From Pseudomonas rhodesiae (lineage in GTDB: Bacteria > Pseudomonadota > Gammaproteobacteria > Pseudomonadales > Pseudomonadaceae): a stretch of DNA of 64,000 nt. The stretch spans positions 62,001-126,000 of the forward strand of contig NZ_VFEU01000010.1 of assembly GCF_007858255.1 (NCBI RefSeq), in the 5' to 3' direction. The notes under the pieces are model-generated. The model did no database searches. It was not told the DNA's origin and worked only from the letters and a program-made list of their open reading frames with translations. Shown one piece after another: positions 36,825-46,124 of this stretch. Position 1 is the first letter of the stretch. The number at the start of each line of letters is the position of its first letter. The position numbers and the translations under genes were made by a program.

Positions 36825-36977
36825 ATGAGCCTTGCAACAACGATTTTCCTGTTGATCTGCGGTTGGCTGGCGGTAGCCGGCGCCATGTTGTGGGGGGTGT
36901 TGCGCATTACCCGTCGGCACCATCACCCCCACGTCAAACCCGCTAAGCCTCACAAAGCGGTGGTGCGTCACGCTTAA
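36825..36977 (+). CDS. 50-residue single-span membrane protein
   Basis: ATG 36825 is preceded by an ideal ribosome site (AAGGAGG, 5 bp). One transmembrane helix (about 3-24, LATTIFLLICGWLAVAGAMLWG) is followed by a basic, His-rich tail (RITRRHHHPH...). The open frame extends upstream, but the ribosome site fixes the start. Function unknown. Its stop overlaps that of the convergent lipoprotein gene. Confidence 0.7.
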   Translation: MSLATTIFLLICGWLAVAGAMLWGVLRITRRHHHPHVKPAKPHKAVVRHA

Positions 36978-37384
36978 CCAGGCATGCAATTGAAGTCCTG
37001 TGTCGCCGCCACTTCGTGACCCTGTGCATCCTTTAGGGTTGCGCGTACGGTCATCCCCAGGCTGGACTCCACCAAGGTGTAGTGCTCGCCCGCCTTGAAA
37101 TGCTTGTATTCGACACGCCCCTGGCAGTCTTGCTGATTGTCGTCACCGGGTTCGTCCTCGAACAGCGTCACGTCCAAGCGATGGTCACCCGGTGTCACCT
37201 CGAAGAAGCGTCCATCGTCCACGCGCTTGCCGTCTACACGTTCGGCCAGCAGGTCATTGGGCGCCTCCTCTTTAAGGCCGATCCAGGCCTCGCTCGGGTC
37301 CGCCTTGGGCATCGGCCCGGCACAGGCCGATAACAGCAATACGGCGCTCAGGGCGGGGATCAATAAAAACGGTTTGAGTGACAT
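36974..37384 (-). CDS. Small lipoprotein of unknown function
   Basis: 136 residues from ATG 37384 (eight upstream in-frame codons discarded because MSLKPFLLIPALSAVLLL is a proper signal peptide). Lipobox LLSAC at about residue 21. The mature part holds a beta-rich domain with two cysteines (DCQGRVEY and the C-terminal FNCMPG) that may form a disulfide. No known domain was recognised. It is divergent from the RND efflux operon with 190 bp between. Confidence 0.7.
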   Translation of the reverse strand: MSLKPFLLIPALSAVLLLSACAGPMPKADPSEAWIGLKEEAPNDLLAERVDGKRVDDGRFFEVTPGDHRLDVTLFEDEPGDDNQQDCQGRVEYKHFKAGEHYTLVESSLGMTVRATLKDAQGHEVAATQDFNCMPG

Positions 37385-37577
37385 GGCAGCGCTCCTTGGA
37401 TCGTACATTCGATGGGCTACAAGCTTGAGCAGCCGCTACGCCTGAAACAAATGAAAGCCTATGAAACGATCTTCAGCGCTTACCTAAATGTTCCTTCACC
37501 TGGCTGAAAGGTGCGTGTTAGGTGGGTCGGGCAAGACTGCCGGGGTTTGCAATCCTTGCTCTGTTGGAGATCCACGC

Positions 37578-40500
37578 ATGCTCGGGCTGGTAAAGACCGC
37601 ACTGCACAAGCCGTACACGTTTATCGTGCTGGCCATATTCATTTGCATCATCGGGCCGATGGCGGCCCTGCGCACACCCACCGATGTTTTTCCGGATATC
37701 GGCATTCCCGTAGTGGCTGTGGTCTGGCAATACAACGGTCTGTCGCCGGATGCCATGGCCGGTCGGGTGATCTACACCTACGAACGTTCCCTGAGCACCA
37801 CCGTCAACGACATCGAACACATCGAGTCTCAATCGCTGCCCGGCATGGGCATCGTCAAGATTTTCTTCCAGCCCGGCGTGGATATCCGCACCGCCAACGC
37901 CCAGGTCACGGCGGTATCACAAACCGTGCTCAAGCAGATGCCGCCCGGCATCACGCCGCCGCTGATCCTCAACTACAGCGCCTCCACCGTGCCCATCCTG
38001 CAAATGGCGTTTTCCAGCCCGACACTGTCGGAAGCCAAGATCCGCGACCTGGTGCAGAACAATATCCGCCTGCCCCTCAGCGCCCTGCCCGGCCTGGCGA
38101 TGCCGACCCCGATGGGCGGCAAGCAACGCCAGATCACCCTCGACCTCGACCCGCAGGCGCTGGCTGCCAAGGGCTTGTCGGCCCAGGACGTGGGCACGGC
38201 GCTGGCCTTGCAGAATCAAATCATTCCGGTAGGCACCGCCAAACTCGGCACCGACGAATACACAATCCTGCTCAATAACAGCCCCAAGGCCATCGATGAG
38301 CTGAACAACCTGCCGATCAAGACCGTCGACGGTGCGCTGATTACCATCGGCCAGGTCGCCCATGTGCGCGACGGTTCGCCGCCGCAGACCAATATCGTGC
38401 GCGTCGACGGCCATCGTGCGGTGCTGATGCCGGCGCTGAAAAACGGCAGTATCTCCACCCTGTCGATCATCGACGGCATCCGCCAGATGTTGCCGCGCAT
38501 CGATGAAACCCTGCCACCGTCACTCAAGACTTCGCTGCTGGGCGACGCCTCGGTGTTCGTCAAGCAATCGGTGGGCAGCGTCGCCCAGGAAGGCATCATT
38601 GCTGCACTGCTGACCAGCGCGATGATCCTGCTGTTCCTCGGCAGTTGGCGCTCCACGCTGATCATTGCGGTATCGATTCCCCTGGCCGTGCTGTCAGCCA
38701 TTGCGCTGCTGGCGGTTACCGGGCAAACCCTCAACGTCATGACCTTAGGCGGGCTGGCGTTGGCGGTGGGGATCCTGGTGGACGACGCCACGGTGACCAT
38801 CGAAAACATCAATTGGCACCTGGAACAAGGCAAGGCGGTGAAGGCTGCGATTCTTGATGGCGCCGCGCAAATCGTCGGCCCGGCGTTCGTCTCGCTGCTG
38901 TGCATCTGCATCGTGTTCGTGCCGATGTTTCTGCTGCAAGGCATCGCCGGTTATCTGTTCCGGCCGATGGCGCTGGCGGTGATTTTTGCCATGGCCAGTT
39001 CGTTCATTCTGTCGCGCACCCTGGTGCCGACGCTGGCGATGTTTCTGCTCAAACCGCACACACCGGAACAGGGCGCAGGGCACCATCCCGAAGACGAATT
39101 CATCAACCACCATGAGGGCGAGCAGCACCAGAAGCCACGCAATGTCGCGCTGCAGGCCGTGCTGAATTTCCAACAAGGTTTCGAGCGCCACTTCTCGAAT
39201 ATCCGCGACACCTACCATGGTTTGCTGACACTGGCCCTGGGCAACCGCAAGCGCTTTATCGTGGGTTTTCTCGCCTGTGTACTCGCCTCGTTCCTGCTGT
39301 TGCCCAGCCTGGGCCAGGACTTTTTCCCGGCAACCGATGCCGGTGCGCTGGCCCTGCACGTGCGCCTGCCGCTGGGTACGCGCATCGAAGAAAGCGCCGC
39401 CGCCTTCGACCGCATCGAAGCGCGGATTCGCGAAATCATTCCCGCCGAAGAACTGGACACCGTCGTCGACAATATCGGCATTCCGCTGAGCGGCATCGAT
39501 ATGGCCTATAGCAGCAGCGGCACCATCGGGCCGCAGGATGGCGATATCCAAGTCACCCTGAAAAAACACCACGCGCCCACCGCCGACTATGTGAAAAAAC
39601 TGCGTGAAGCCTTGCCGCAAAGCTTTCCCGGCAGCCACTTCGCATTCCTGCCGGCGGACATCAGCAGCCAGATCCTCAACTTCGGCGCGCCGGCGCCCCT
39701 GGACGTAAAAATCTCCGGGCGCAACGACGCCGAAAACCGCGCCTACGCGCTGGAGCTGGAACGCCGCCTGCAACACGTTCCGGGCATCGCCGATCTGCGC
39801 ATCCAACAGTCCACCGGCTACCCATCGTTACAGGTGAATGTCGACCGCCTGCGCGCCAACGGCCTGGGCATTACCGAGCGCGACGTAACCAACAGCATGG
39901 TCGCATCATTGGCCGGCAGTTCGCAGATTGCGCCGACGTTCTGGCTCAACCCGGCCAACGGTGTGTCCTATTCCATCGTCGCCGCTACCCCGCAATATCG
40001 GCTGGACAGCCTGCCGTCGCTGGAAGCCTTGCCGGTCACCGGCGCGAACGGCCAGTCGCAGATCCTCGGCGGCGTGGCAAGCATCTCCCGCGTGCAAAGC
40101 CCGGCGGTGGTGACCCACTACAACATCCAACCGACACTCGACCTGTACGCCAATGTGCAAGGGCGCGACCTCGGCGGCGTGGCGCGTGACGTGCAAAAGG
40201 TGCTGGACGACACCGCGTCCATGCGCCCCAAAGGCGCAACGATCAGCCTGCATGGGCAGATCGATGCGCTGCATGAAGCTTTCAGTGGGCTGAGTTTTGG
40301 CCTGCTCGGCGCGGTGGTGCTGATCTATCTGCTGACCGTGGTCAACTTCCAGTCGTGGGTCGACCCGTTCGTGATCATCACCGCCCTGCCGGCGGCCTTG
40401 GCGGGGATCGTGTGGATGCTGTTTCTCAGCGGCACCTCATTGTCGGTGCCGGCCTTGACCGGCGCGATCCTGTGCATGGGCGTAGCCACCGCCAACTCGA

Positions 40501-40799
40501 TCCTGGTGGTGAGTTTCTGCCGGGAACGCCTGGCCGAACACGGCGATGCCTTGAAAGCCGCACTGGAGGCTGGCTACACGCGTTTCCGGCCGGTGTGCAT
40601 GACCGCCTTGGCGATGATCATCGGCATGCTGCCCCTGGCCCTGTCCGAGGAGCAGAACGCGCCCCTGGGCCGCGCCGTGATCGGCGGCCTGATTCTCGCC
40701 ACCACTGCCACCCTGTTGTTTGTACCCGTGGTCTTCAGCCTGGTCCACGGTCGTCACCCTACTCGCGCCACTGCTGGAGAAACGCCCCATGTCGTCTGA
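37578..40799 (+). CDS. RND efflux pump inner-membrane permease
   Basis: This protein has 1073 residues from ATG 37578 (GGAGA ribosome site; the 30 codons before are not RND-like). It follows the HAE-type layout: TM1, a large periplasmic loop, TM2-7, a second loop, TM8-12. The proton-relay Asp pair is in ILVDDATVTIENIN. A His- and acid-rich cytoplasmic insert lies after TM6-7 (about 492-520, HHPEDEFINHHEGEQH). The adaptor gene overlaps its 3' end by 11 bp. It is probably a multidrug or solvent exporter. The order permease-adaptor-outer membrane protein differs from mexAB-oprM, and no regulator is next to it. Confidence 0.92.
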   Translation: MLGLVKTALHKPYTFIVLAIFICIIGPMAALRTPTDVFPDIGIPVVAVVWQYNGLSPDAMAGRVIYTYERSLSTTVNDIEHIESQSLPGMGIVKIFFQPGVDIRTANAQVTAVSQTVLKQMPPGITPPLILNYSASTVPILQMAFSSPTLSEAKIRDLVQNNIRLPLSALPGLAMPTPMGGKQRQITLDLDPQALAAKGLSAQDVGTALALQNQIIPVGTAKLGTDEYTILLNNSPKAIDELNNLPIKTVDGALITIGQVAHVRDGSPPQTNIVRVDGHRAVLMPALKNGSISTLSIIDGIRQMLPRIDETLPPSLKTSLLGDASVFVKQSVGSVAQEGIIAALLTSAMILLFLGSWRSTLIIAVSIPLAVLSAIALLAVTGQTLNVMTLGGLALAVGILVDDATVTIENINWHLEQGKAVKAAILDGAAQIVGPAFVSLLCICIVFVPMFLLQGIAGYLFRPMALAVIFAMASSFILSRTLVPTLAMFLLKPHTPEQGAGHHPEDEFINHHEGEQHQKPRNVALQAVLNFQQGFERHFSNIRDTYHGLLTLALGNRKRFIVGFLACVLASFLLLPSLGQDFFPATDAGALALHVRLPLGTRIEESAAAFDRIEARIREIIPAEELDTVVDNIGIPLSGIDMAYSSSGTIGPQDGDIQVTLKKHHAPTADYVKKLREALPQSFPGSHFAFLPADISSQILNFGAPAPLDVKISGRNDAENRAYALELERRLQHVPGIADLRIQQSTGYPSLQVNVDRLRANGLGITERDVTNSMVASLAGSSQIAPTFWLNPANGVSYSIVAATPQYRLDSLPSLEALPVTGANGQSQILGGVASISRVQSPAVVTHYNIQPTLDLYANVQGRDLGGVARDVQKVLDDTASMRPKGATISLHGQIDALHEAFSGLSFGLLGAVVLIYLLTVVNFQSWVDPFVIITALPAALAGIVWMLFLSGTSLSVPALTGAILCMGVATANSILVVSFCRERLAEHGDALKAALEAGYTRFRPVCMTALAMIIGMLPLALSEEQNAPLGRAVIGGLILATTATLLFVPVVFSLVHGRHPTRATAGETPHVV

Positions 40800-41955
40800 T
40801 CAAAAACCCTCGCGCAAGCGCCTGATGCTCCTGGGTGTCGGCGGCCTGACCCTGGCCGCCCTGTTGGTCGCCAACGGCTTGCACGCCCGTACGCTGCACG
40901 CACAGTCGGTCAGCGCCTGGACACAGGCCGCTGCCATCCCCCATGTCAGCGTATTCCAACCGCAACACAATGCCGCCGGCGACACCCTGCGCCTGCCCGC
41001 GCACCTGGAAGCCTGGAGCACCGCACCGATTCATGCACGAGTCAGCGGTTACCTGAAGGATTGGAAGGTCGACATCGGCAGCCAGGTAAAGGCCGGGCAA
41101 GTGCTGGCCGAAATCGACAGCCCCGACCTCGATCAACAACTGGCCCAGGCCCATGCGCGATTGGTTCAGGAACAGGCGAATGCACACCTGGCAGCGACCA
41201 CCGCGACGCGCTGGCAAAACCTCTTGGCCAGCCATTCGGTATCGCGTCAGGAAGCCGATGAGAAAACCTCCAACGCGGCGGCGGCCAAGGCCAACGTCCA
41301 GGCCGCCGCTGCAGACGTTGCGCGGTTGTCGGCACTGCAAAGCTACAAGACCCTGCGCGCGCCGTTCGCCGGCACCATCACCGCACGCAATACCGATATC
41401 GGCCAGCTGATCAAGGCCGATACCGACAGCGATCCGGAGCTGTTCAACATTGCCGACACCCACCAGTTGCGCCTGTATGTACCGGTGCCGCAGAACTACG
41501 CCGCAGTGATCCATCCGGGCCTGGAAGCCGAGTTGAGCGTACCCGAGCACCCCGGCATGCACTTCAAGGCGCGGCTGATCGGCGACTCCACCGCCATCGA
41601 TCGGCGTTCCGGTACGCTGCTCGCGCAATTTGTCGCGGACAACCCCAACGGCGAACTGCTGCCCGGCGACTATGCCGAAGCCACCCTGCCGATCCCGGCG
41701 GACACCCATGGCGTGAGCATCCCCGCCAGTGCCCTGATCTTCCGCGCCCAAGGCACCCAGGTGGCGATGCTGGACGGGCACAATCATGTGCACCTGCAAA
41801 GCATCCATATCGGCCTGGACCTGGGCGATCGGCTGGTGATCGACCAGGGCCTCAACGCTGCCGACCGCGTGGTGGACAACCCGCCCGACGCCCTGCGCGA
41901 AGGCGACCCGGTACAACTGGCCGCCGCCGGAGGTGCACATGCGCCCAAGGCTTAA
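40789..41955 (+). CDS. RND efflux periplasmic adaptor (membrane fusion protein)
   Basis: 388 residues from ATG 40789 with GGAGA before it; overlaps the permease gene by 11 bp. N-terminal transmembrane anchor (about 9-28, KRLMLLGVGGLTLAALLVAN). The lipoyl half-motifs (VSGYLKDWKVDIGSQVKAGQVLAEIDSPDLDQQL; LRAPFAGTITARNTDIGQLI) flank an alpha-helical hairpin. Beta-barrel and membrane-proximal domains follow. It joins the permease to the outer-membrane channel. Confidence 0.93.
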   Translation: MSSDQKPSRKRLMLLGVGGLTLAALLVANGLHARTLHAQSVSAWTQAAAIPHVSVFQPQHNAAGDTLRLPAHLEAWSTAPIHARVSGYLKDWKVDIGSQVKAGQVLAEIDSPDLDQQLAQAHARLVQEQANAHLAATTATRWQNLLASHSVSRQEADEKTSNAAAAKANVQAAAADVARLSALQSYKTLRAPFAGTITARNTDIGQLIKADTDSDPELFNIADTHQLRLYVPVPQNYAAVIHPGLEAELSVPEHPGMHFKARLIGDSTAIDRRSGTLLAQFVADNPNGELLPGDYAEATLPIPADTHGVSIPASALIFRAQGTQVAMLDGHNHVHLQSIHIGLDLGDRLVIDQGLNAADRVVDNPPDALREGDPVQLAAAGGAHAPKA

Positions 41956-43357
41956 ACCGCTCGCCGCGCTGGTGCTGCTGGGCTTGCAAGGCTGCTCCAT
42001 GGCGCCCGGCTATACGACGCCGGCGCTGGAGCTGCCGGCCCATTACCGCGAACAGACCAGCACAGGCCCGTGGCATAGCGCACAACCCAACGACCAACTG
42101 GCAGCGCAGTGGTGGACGCTCTACCACGACGCGACGCTGGATCACCTGCAACAGCAACTGCTCCAGGCCAACCCGGACCTGGCGGCGGCGCTCGCGCACT
42201 TCGATGCGGCCCAGGCATATGCCAGCCAACTGCACGCGGGGCTGTTCCCACAGATCAACGCCAGCGCGCAACCGTTGCGCCAGCGGCAGTCGGATTCGCG
42301 GCCGTTGCGGGGGACTACACAACCGTCGGTGTACAACAGCAACACGGCGGGTTTTTCATTGAGTTACGACCTGGATCTCTGGGGCAGAATCCGCAACCAG
42401 GTCGCCACCGGTGACGCCCAGGCCCAGGCGTCCGGCGACGATCTGGCAGTGGCGCGCCTGAGCCTGCAACGCCAGTTGGCAATCTTGTACGTACAGCTCA
42501 ATGGGTTGGATGCCCAGGCGCGCATCCTCAACAGCTCCCTGGAGGATTTCAGCCAAGCCTTGCAACTGACCCGCAGCCGCTACGAAGGTCAGATCGCCTC
42601 GGAGTTGGACCTGACCCGCGCCCAGAATCAACTGTTCGAAGCCCGCGCTCAGCTTGATGACGTACGCGGGCAACGCAACCTCATCGAACATGCGCTCGCA
42701 GAATTGATCGGTGTAGCGGCCAGTGACTTCACCCTAGCGCCCACTGCGCAACTGATTGCCCTGCCGGCAATCCCCTCGCAACTGCCCAGCCAGCTGTTGC
42801 AACGTCGTCCGGATATCGCCGCAGCAGAGCGCCGGGTGTTTGCCGCCAACGCCAACATCGGCGTGGCCAAGGCGGCGTGGTATCCGGATTTCAGCTTGAC
42901 CGGCTTGATCGGCGGGCAGACCCAAGGCGTTGGCAATCTGCTCTCGGCCGGCAACCGGTATTGGGCGTTGGGGCCGTTGGTGAACCTGCCGATCCTTGAC
43001 GGTGGACGTTTGAGCGCCAACGAACGCCAGGCCAAGGCCGAGTTCGAAGAGGCATCGGCGCAGTATCGCAGCCAGGTGTTGAAGGCCGTACGCGAGGTGG
43101 AAGACAACCTGGCGCAACTGCGGGACTTGCAGCAGCAAGCGCAGGATGAACAGGCAGCGGCGGACGCGGCGCAGCATACGCAATCATTGGCGATGAACAG
43201 CTACCAGGCAGGCGCCGTGAGTTACCTGGATGTGGTCACCGCGCAAACTGAGGCGTTGCAGGCGCAGCGGACATTGCAGGCAGTGCAGACGCGCCAGTTG
43301 CAGGCGAGCGTCGGCTTGATCACCGCCCTGGGCGGCGGTTGGCAGCCTGGAGCTTGA
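41939..43357 (+). CDS. Outer-membrane efflux channel lipoprotein (OprM/NodT family)
   Basis: 472 residues from ATG 41939, placed 5 bp after GGAGG; it overlaps the adaptor gene by 17 bp. Signal peptide with lipobox LGLQGC (about Cys18). Two repeats of the TolC-type fold, each with long helices (LLQANPDLAAALAHFDAAQAYASQL; PSQLLQRRPDIAAAERRVFAANANIGVAKAAWYPDFSLTG). It forms the trimeric exit duct of the pump. Confidence 0.94.
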   Translation: MRPRLKPLAALVLLGLQGCSMAPGYTTPALELPAHYREQTSTGPWHSAQPNDQLAAQWWTLYHDATLDHLQQQLLQANPDLAAALAHFDAAQAYASQLHAGLFPQINASAQPLRQRQSDSRPLRGTTQPSVYNSNTAGFSLSYDLDLWGRIRNQVATGDAQAQASGDDLAVARLSLQRQLAILYVQLNGLDAQARILNSSLEDFSQALQLTRSRYEGQIASELDLTRAQNQLFEARAQLDDVRGQRNLIEHALAELIGVAASDFTLAPTAQLIALPAIPSQLPSQLLQRRPDIAAAERRVFAANANIGVAKAAWYPDFSLTGLIGGQTQGVGNLLSAGNRYWALGPLVNLPILDGGRLSANERQAKAEFEEASAQYRSQVLKAVREVEDNLAQLRDLQQQAQDEQAAADAAQHTQSLAMNSYQAGAVSYLDVVTAQTEALQAQRTLQAVQTRQLQASVGLITALGGGWQPGA

Positions 43358-43415
43358 CCGGGGGCAAGCACAGCTCGGTGATGTCAGTTAATGATGCTGT
43401 GAATGAAATAAAGCC

Positions 43416-43511
43416 ATCGGGGGCAAGCCCCCTCCCACATGGGTCCCGCGCCAGACACACGATGTATGAACACCGCAGAACCGCATGTGGAAGGGGGCTT
43501 GCCCCCGATGG
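43416..43511. repeat. REPIN: inverted REP pair at the head of the tandem array
   Basis: An inverted REP (43416-43438, ATCGGGGGCAAGCCCC...) faces a direct REP (from 43487). The direct REP is also the first member of the 116-bp array, which suggests that the array grew from the right half of this REPIN. Confidence 0.85.
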
Positions 43512-44210
43512 TGGTGAATCAGCTACTGAAATACCGGGTTCAAGCCGCCCTCCACACTGATCCTGTGTTAGACACATAATGTATAAGCGCCACCGAACCA
43601 ATGTGGGAGGGGGCTTGCCCCCGATGGTGGTGAATCAGCTACTGAAATATCGGATTCAAGCCGCCCTCCACACTGATCCGGTGTCAGACACATAATGTAT
43701 AAGCGCCGCCGAACCAATGTGGCAGGGGGCTTGCCCCCGATGGTGGTGAATCAGCTAATAAAATATCGGATTCAAGCCGCCCTCCACACTGATCCTGTGT
43801 TAGACACATGATGTATAAGCGCCACCGAACCAATGTGGGAGGGGGCTTGCCCCCGATGGCGGTGAATCAGCTACTGAAATATCGGATTCAAGCCGCCCTC
43901 CACACTAATCCAGTGTCAGACACATAATGTATAAGCGCCGCCGAACCAATGTGGCAGGGGGCTTGCCCCCGATGGTGGTGAATCAGCTACTGAAATACCG
44001 GGTTCAAGCCGCCCTCCACACTGATCCTGTGTTAGACACATAATGTATAAGCGCCACCGAACCAATGTGGGAGGGGGCTTACCCCCGATGGTGGTGAATC
44101 AGCTAATAAAATATCGGATTCAAGCCGCCCTCCACACTGATCCTGTGTTAGACACATGATGTATAAGCGCCACCGAACCAATGTGGGAGGGGGCTTGCCC
44201 CCGATGGCGG
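43487..44210. repeat. Tandem array of REP units, exact 116-bp period
   Basis: REP cores (GTGG[GAC]AGGGGGCTTGCCCCC type) start at 43487, 43603, 43719, 43835, 43951, 44067 and 44183, each 116 bp apart. That is six complete periods plus a final core. The 90-bp spacer is conserved (AATCAGCTACTGAAATA..., TTCAAGCCGCCCTCCACACT, TGTATAAGCGCC). Units differ at a few linked positions. The array fills most of the 940-bp space between the efflux operon and the transposase gene. Confidence 0.95.
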
Positions 44211-44300
44211 CCTTCCAGACACATCCTGCCAAAAGCCTGCCCCTCAACCTCCTGCTCACCAATCTAGCCTCTCAAAGCACATCTAAAGAGAGGCCAAGGA

Positions 44301-44759
44301 ATGGCAGATCTACCCGCTTCACACCGCCTGCGCATCGGCCGCTTCAGCGAGCCGGGCCGCATCTACCTCATCACCACCAATACCCACGAACGCGTACCGA
44401 TATTCAGCCATTTCCACCTCGGTCGCCTGGTGGTCTGGCAATTTCGCTTAGCCCAGTACCAAGGGCTGGCCAACTCTCTGGCATGGGTGATCATGCCGGA
44501 CCATTTCCATTGGTTGCTTGAACTGAAAAAAGGCTCGCTGGCGGACTTGATGTGCCAGGTGAAGTCAAAAAGCACCAGGACCGTCAATGGCGTGAGTGGT
44601 CGCAAGGGCCGGCTCTGGCAAGAGAGCTTTCATGACAGGGCCCTGCGAAAGGACGATGACTTGGTAAAAATGGCCCGGTATGTGGTGGCTAATCCATTGC
44701 GAGCGGGTCTGGTCGAGCGGATTGGCGACTACCCACTGTGGGATGCCATCTGGGTTTAA
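44301..44759 (+). CDS. REP-associated tyrosine transposase (RAYT, Y1_Tnp family)
   Basis: This 152-residue protein of the IS200/IS605-like HUH family has the HUH pair in VIMPDHFHWLLE and the catalytic Tyr in KMARYVVANPLRAGLV. The C-terminal GDYPLWDAIW is typical. RAYTs are single-copy, domesticated transposases that act on REP hairpins flanking them. Here a REP array lies upstream, and one REP of opposite build lies 20 bp downstream. The ribosome site AAGGA precedes the ATG. It looks complete and active. Confidence 0.93.
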   Translation: MADLPASHRLRIGRFSEPGRIYLITTNTHERVPIFSHFHLGRLVVWQFRLAQYQGLANSLAWVIMPDHFHWLLELKKGSLADLMCQVKSKSTRTVNGVSGRKGRLWQESFHDRALRKDDDLVKMARYVVANPLRAGLVERIGDYPLWDAIWV

Positions 44760-44778
44760 CGTCATGCACAGTCCAAAT

Positions 44779-44800
44779 GTGGGGGCTTGCTCCCTCCCAC
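44779..44800. repeat. REP element downstream of the RAYT gene
   Basis: GTGGGGGCTTGCTCCCTCCCAC, an imperfect hairpin, lies 20 bp after the transposase stop. With the upstream REPs it flanks the gene. Confidence 0.8.
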
Positions 44801-44816
44801 ATTTTTTACCCGCATT

Positions 44817-46100
44817 TCAAGCCGCGAGTTTGCCGCTGGCGATGGCGGCTGAAGCGGCCAGCATGGCCCGCAACAACACCGCACACCCCGCCGCCAAATC
44901 ATCCGGCGCGGCGTTCTCGATTTCGTTGTGGCTGATGCCGCCTTCACACGGGACGAAGATCATCCCCGCCGGGCCCAGTTCGGCGACGAAAATTGCGTCG
45001 TGCCCTGCCCCGCTGACGATGTCCATATTCGACAGGCCCAGGCCGTTCGCCGCGTTACGCACCGCCTCGACGCAACCTTTGTCGAAGTACAACGGCGGAA
45101 AGTCAGCCGTGGGTTCCATCTCGAAACTCAACCCGTGTTTGGCGCAGGTGTCTTCGATCACCTGGCGCACCTGGGCAATCATCGAATCCAAACGCGCCGG
45201 TTCCAGGTGCCGGAAGTCCAGAGTCATGCGCACTTCACCGGGGATGACGTTGCGTGACCCCGGATAAGCCTGCAGGCAACCGACGGTGCCGCAGGCGTGG
45301 GGTTGATGCCCCAGCGCCGCCGCATTCACCGCCGCCACCACCGCTGCGGCGCCGACCAGGGCGTCCTTGCGCAGGTGCATCGGTGTCGGCCCGGCATGGG
45401 CTTCGACGCCGCGCAGTTTCAGGTCAAACCACTTTTGCCCGAGGGCGCCGAGTACCACGCCGATGGTTTTTTTCTCATCCTCCAGAATCGGCCCTTGTTC
45501 GATATGCGCCTCGAAATACGCGCCGACTTTATGCCCGCTCTCGGGACGTGTTCCCGCGTAGCCAATCGCGTTCAACGCCTCCCCCACACTGACGCCCTCC
45601 GCGTCAACCTTGGCCAGGGTATCGGCCAGGGTGAATTTCTCGGCGAACACCCCGGAGCCCATCATGCACGGCGGAAAGCGCGAGCCTTCCTCGTTGGTCC
45701 ACACCACCACTTCCAGAGGCGCCTCGGTTTCGATCTTGAGGTCGTTGAGAGTACGCAGCACTTCCACGCCGGCCAGTACACCAAAGCAGCCATCGAACTT
45801 GCCGCCGGTAGGCTGGGTGTCGATATGGCTGCCGGTCATCACCGGTGGCAGGTCCGGGTTGCGCCCTGGGCGACGGGCAAAAATATTGCCGATGCCGTCG
45901 ACGCTCACCGTACAGCCGGCCTCTTCGCACCACTGCACGAACAGGTCGCGGGCCTTGCGATCAAGGTCGGTAAGGGCCAGGCGACACACGCCGCCCTTGG
46001 GCGTGGCACCCAGTTTGGCCAGGTCCATCAGCGACTGCCACAGGCGGTCACGGTTGATATGCGGGTGGGCCGATTGCAGAACGTCGACGGCAGCGTTCAT
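44817..46100 (-). CDS. M20-type amidohydrolase, probable beta-ureidopropionase (N-carbamoyl-beta-alanine hydrolase)
   Basis: 427 residues. Metal-binding motifs of the M20/hydantoinase-carbamoylase family are present: TGSHIDTQPTGGKFDGCFGVLAG, TNEEGSRFPPCMMGSGVF, HIEQGPILEDEK, and the His of SGAGHDAIFVA near the C-terminus. The neighbours (dihydropyrimidinase, PreTA, transporter) point to the third step of uracil and thymine breakdown: N-carbamoyl-beta-alanine to beta-alanine, CO2 and ammonia. Allantoate amidohydrolase and L-carbamoylase are close relatives. It lies 24 bp after the transporter gene in the same operon. Confidence 0.85.
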   Translation of the reverse strand: MNAAVDVLQSAHPHINRDRLWQSLMDLAKLGATPKGGVCRLALTDLDRKARDLFVQWCEEAGCTVSVDGIGNIFARRPGRNPDLPPVMTGSHIDTQPTGGKFDGCFGVLAGVEVLRTLNDLKIETEAPLEVVVWTNEEGSRFPPCMMGSGVFAEKFTLADTLAKVDAEGVSVGEALNAIGYAGTRPESGHKVGAYFEAHIEQGPILEDEKKTIGVVLGALGQKWFDLKLRGVEAHAGPTPMHLRKDALVGAAAVVAAVNAAALGHQPHACGTVGCLQAYPGSRNVIPGEVRMTLDFRHLEPARLDSMIAQVRQVIEDTCAKHGLSFEMEPTADFPPLYFDKGCVEAVRNAANGLGLSNMDIVSGAGHDAIFVAELGPAGMIFVPCEGGISHNEIENAAPDDLAAGCAVLLRAMLAASAAIASGKLAA

Positions 46101-46124
46101 GGGGATCTCCTCAGGCTGTATTTC

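Noticed and set aside
43487..44210. CRISPR array
   Set aside because: The repeat unit is 116 bp with conserved spacers, the cores are REP hairpins, and there are no cas genes.
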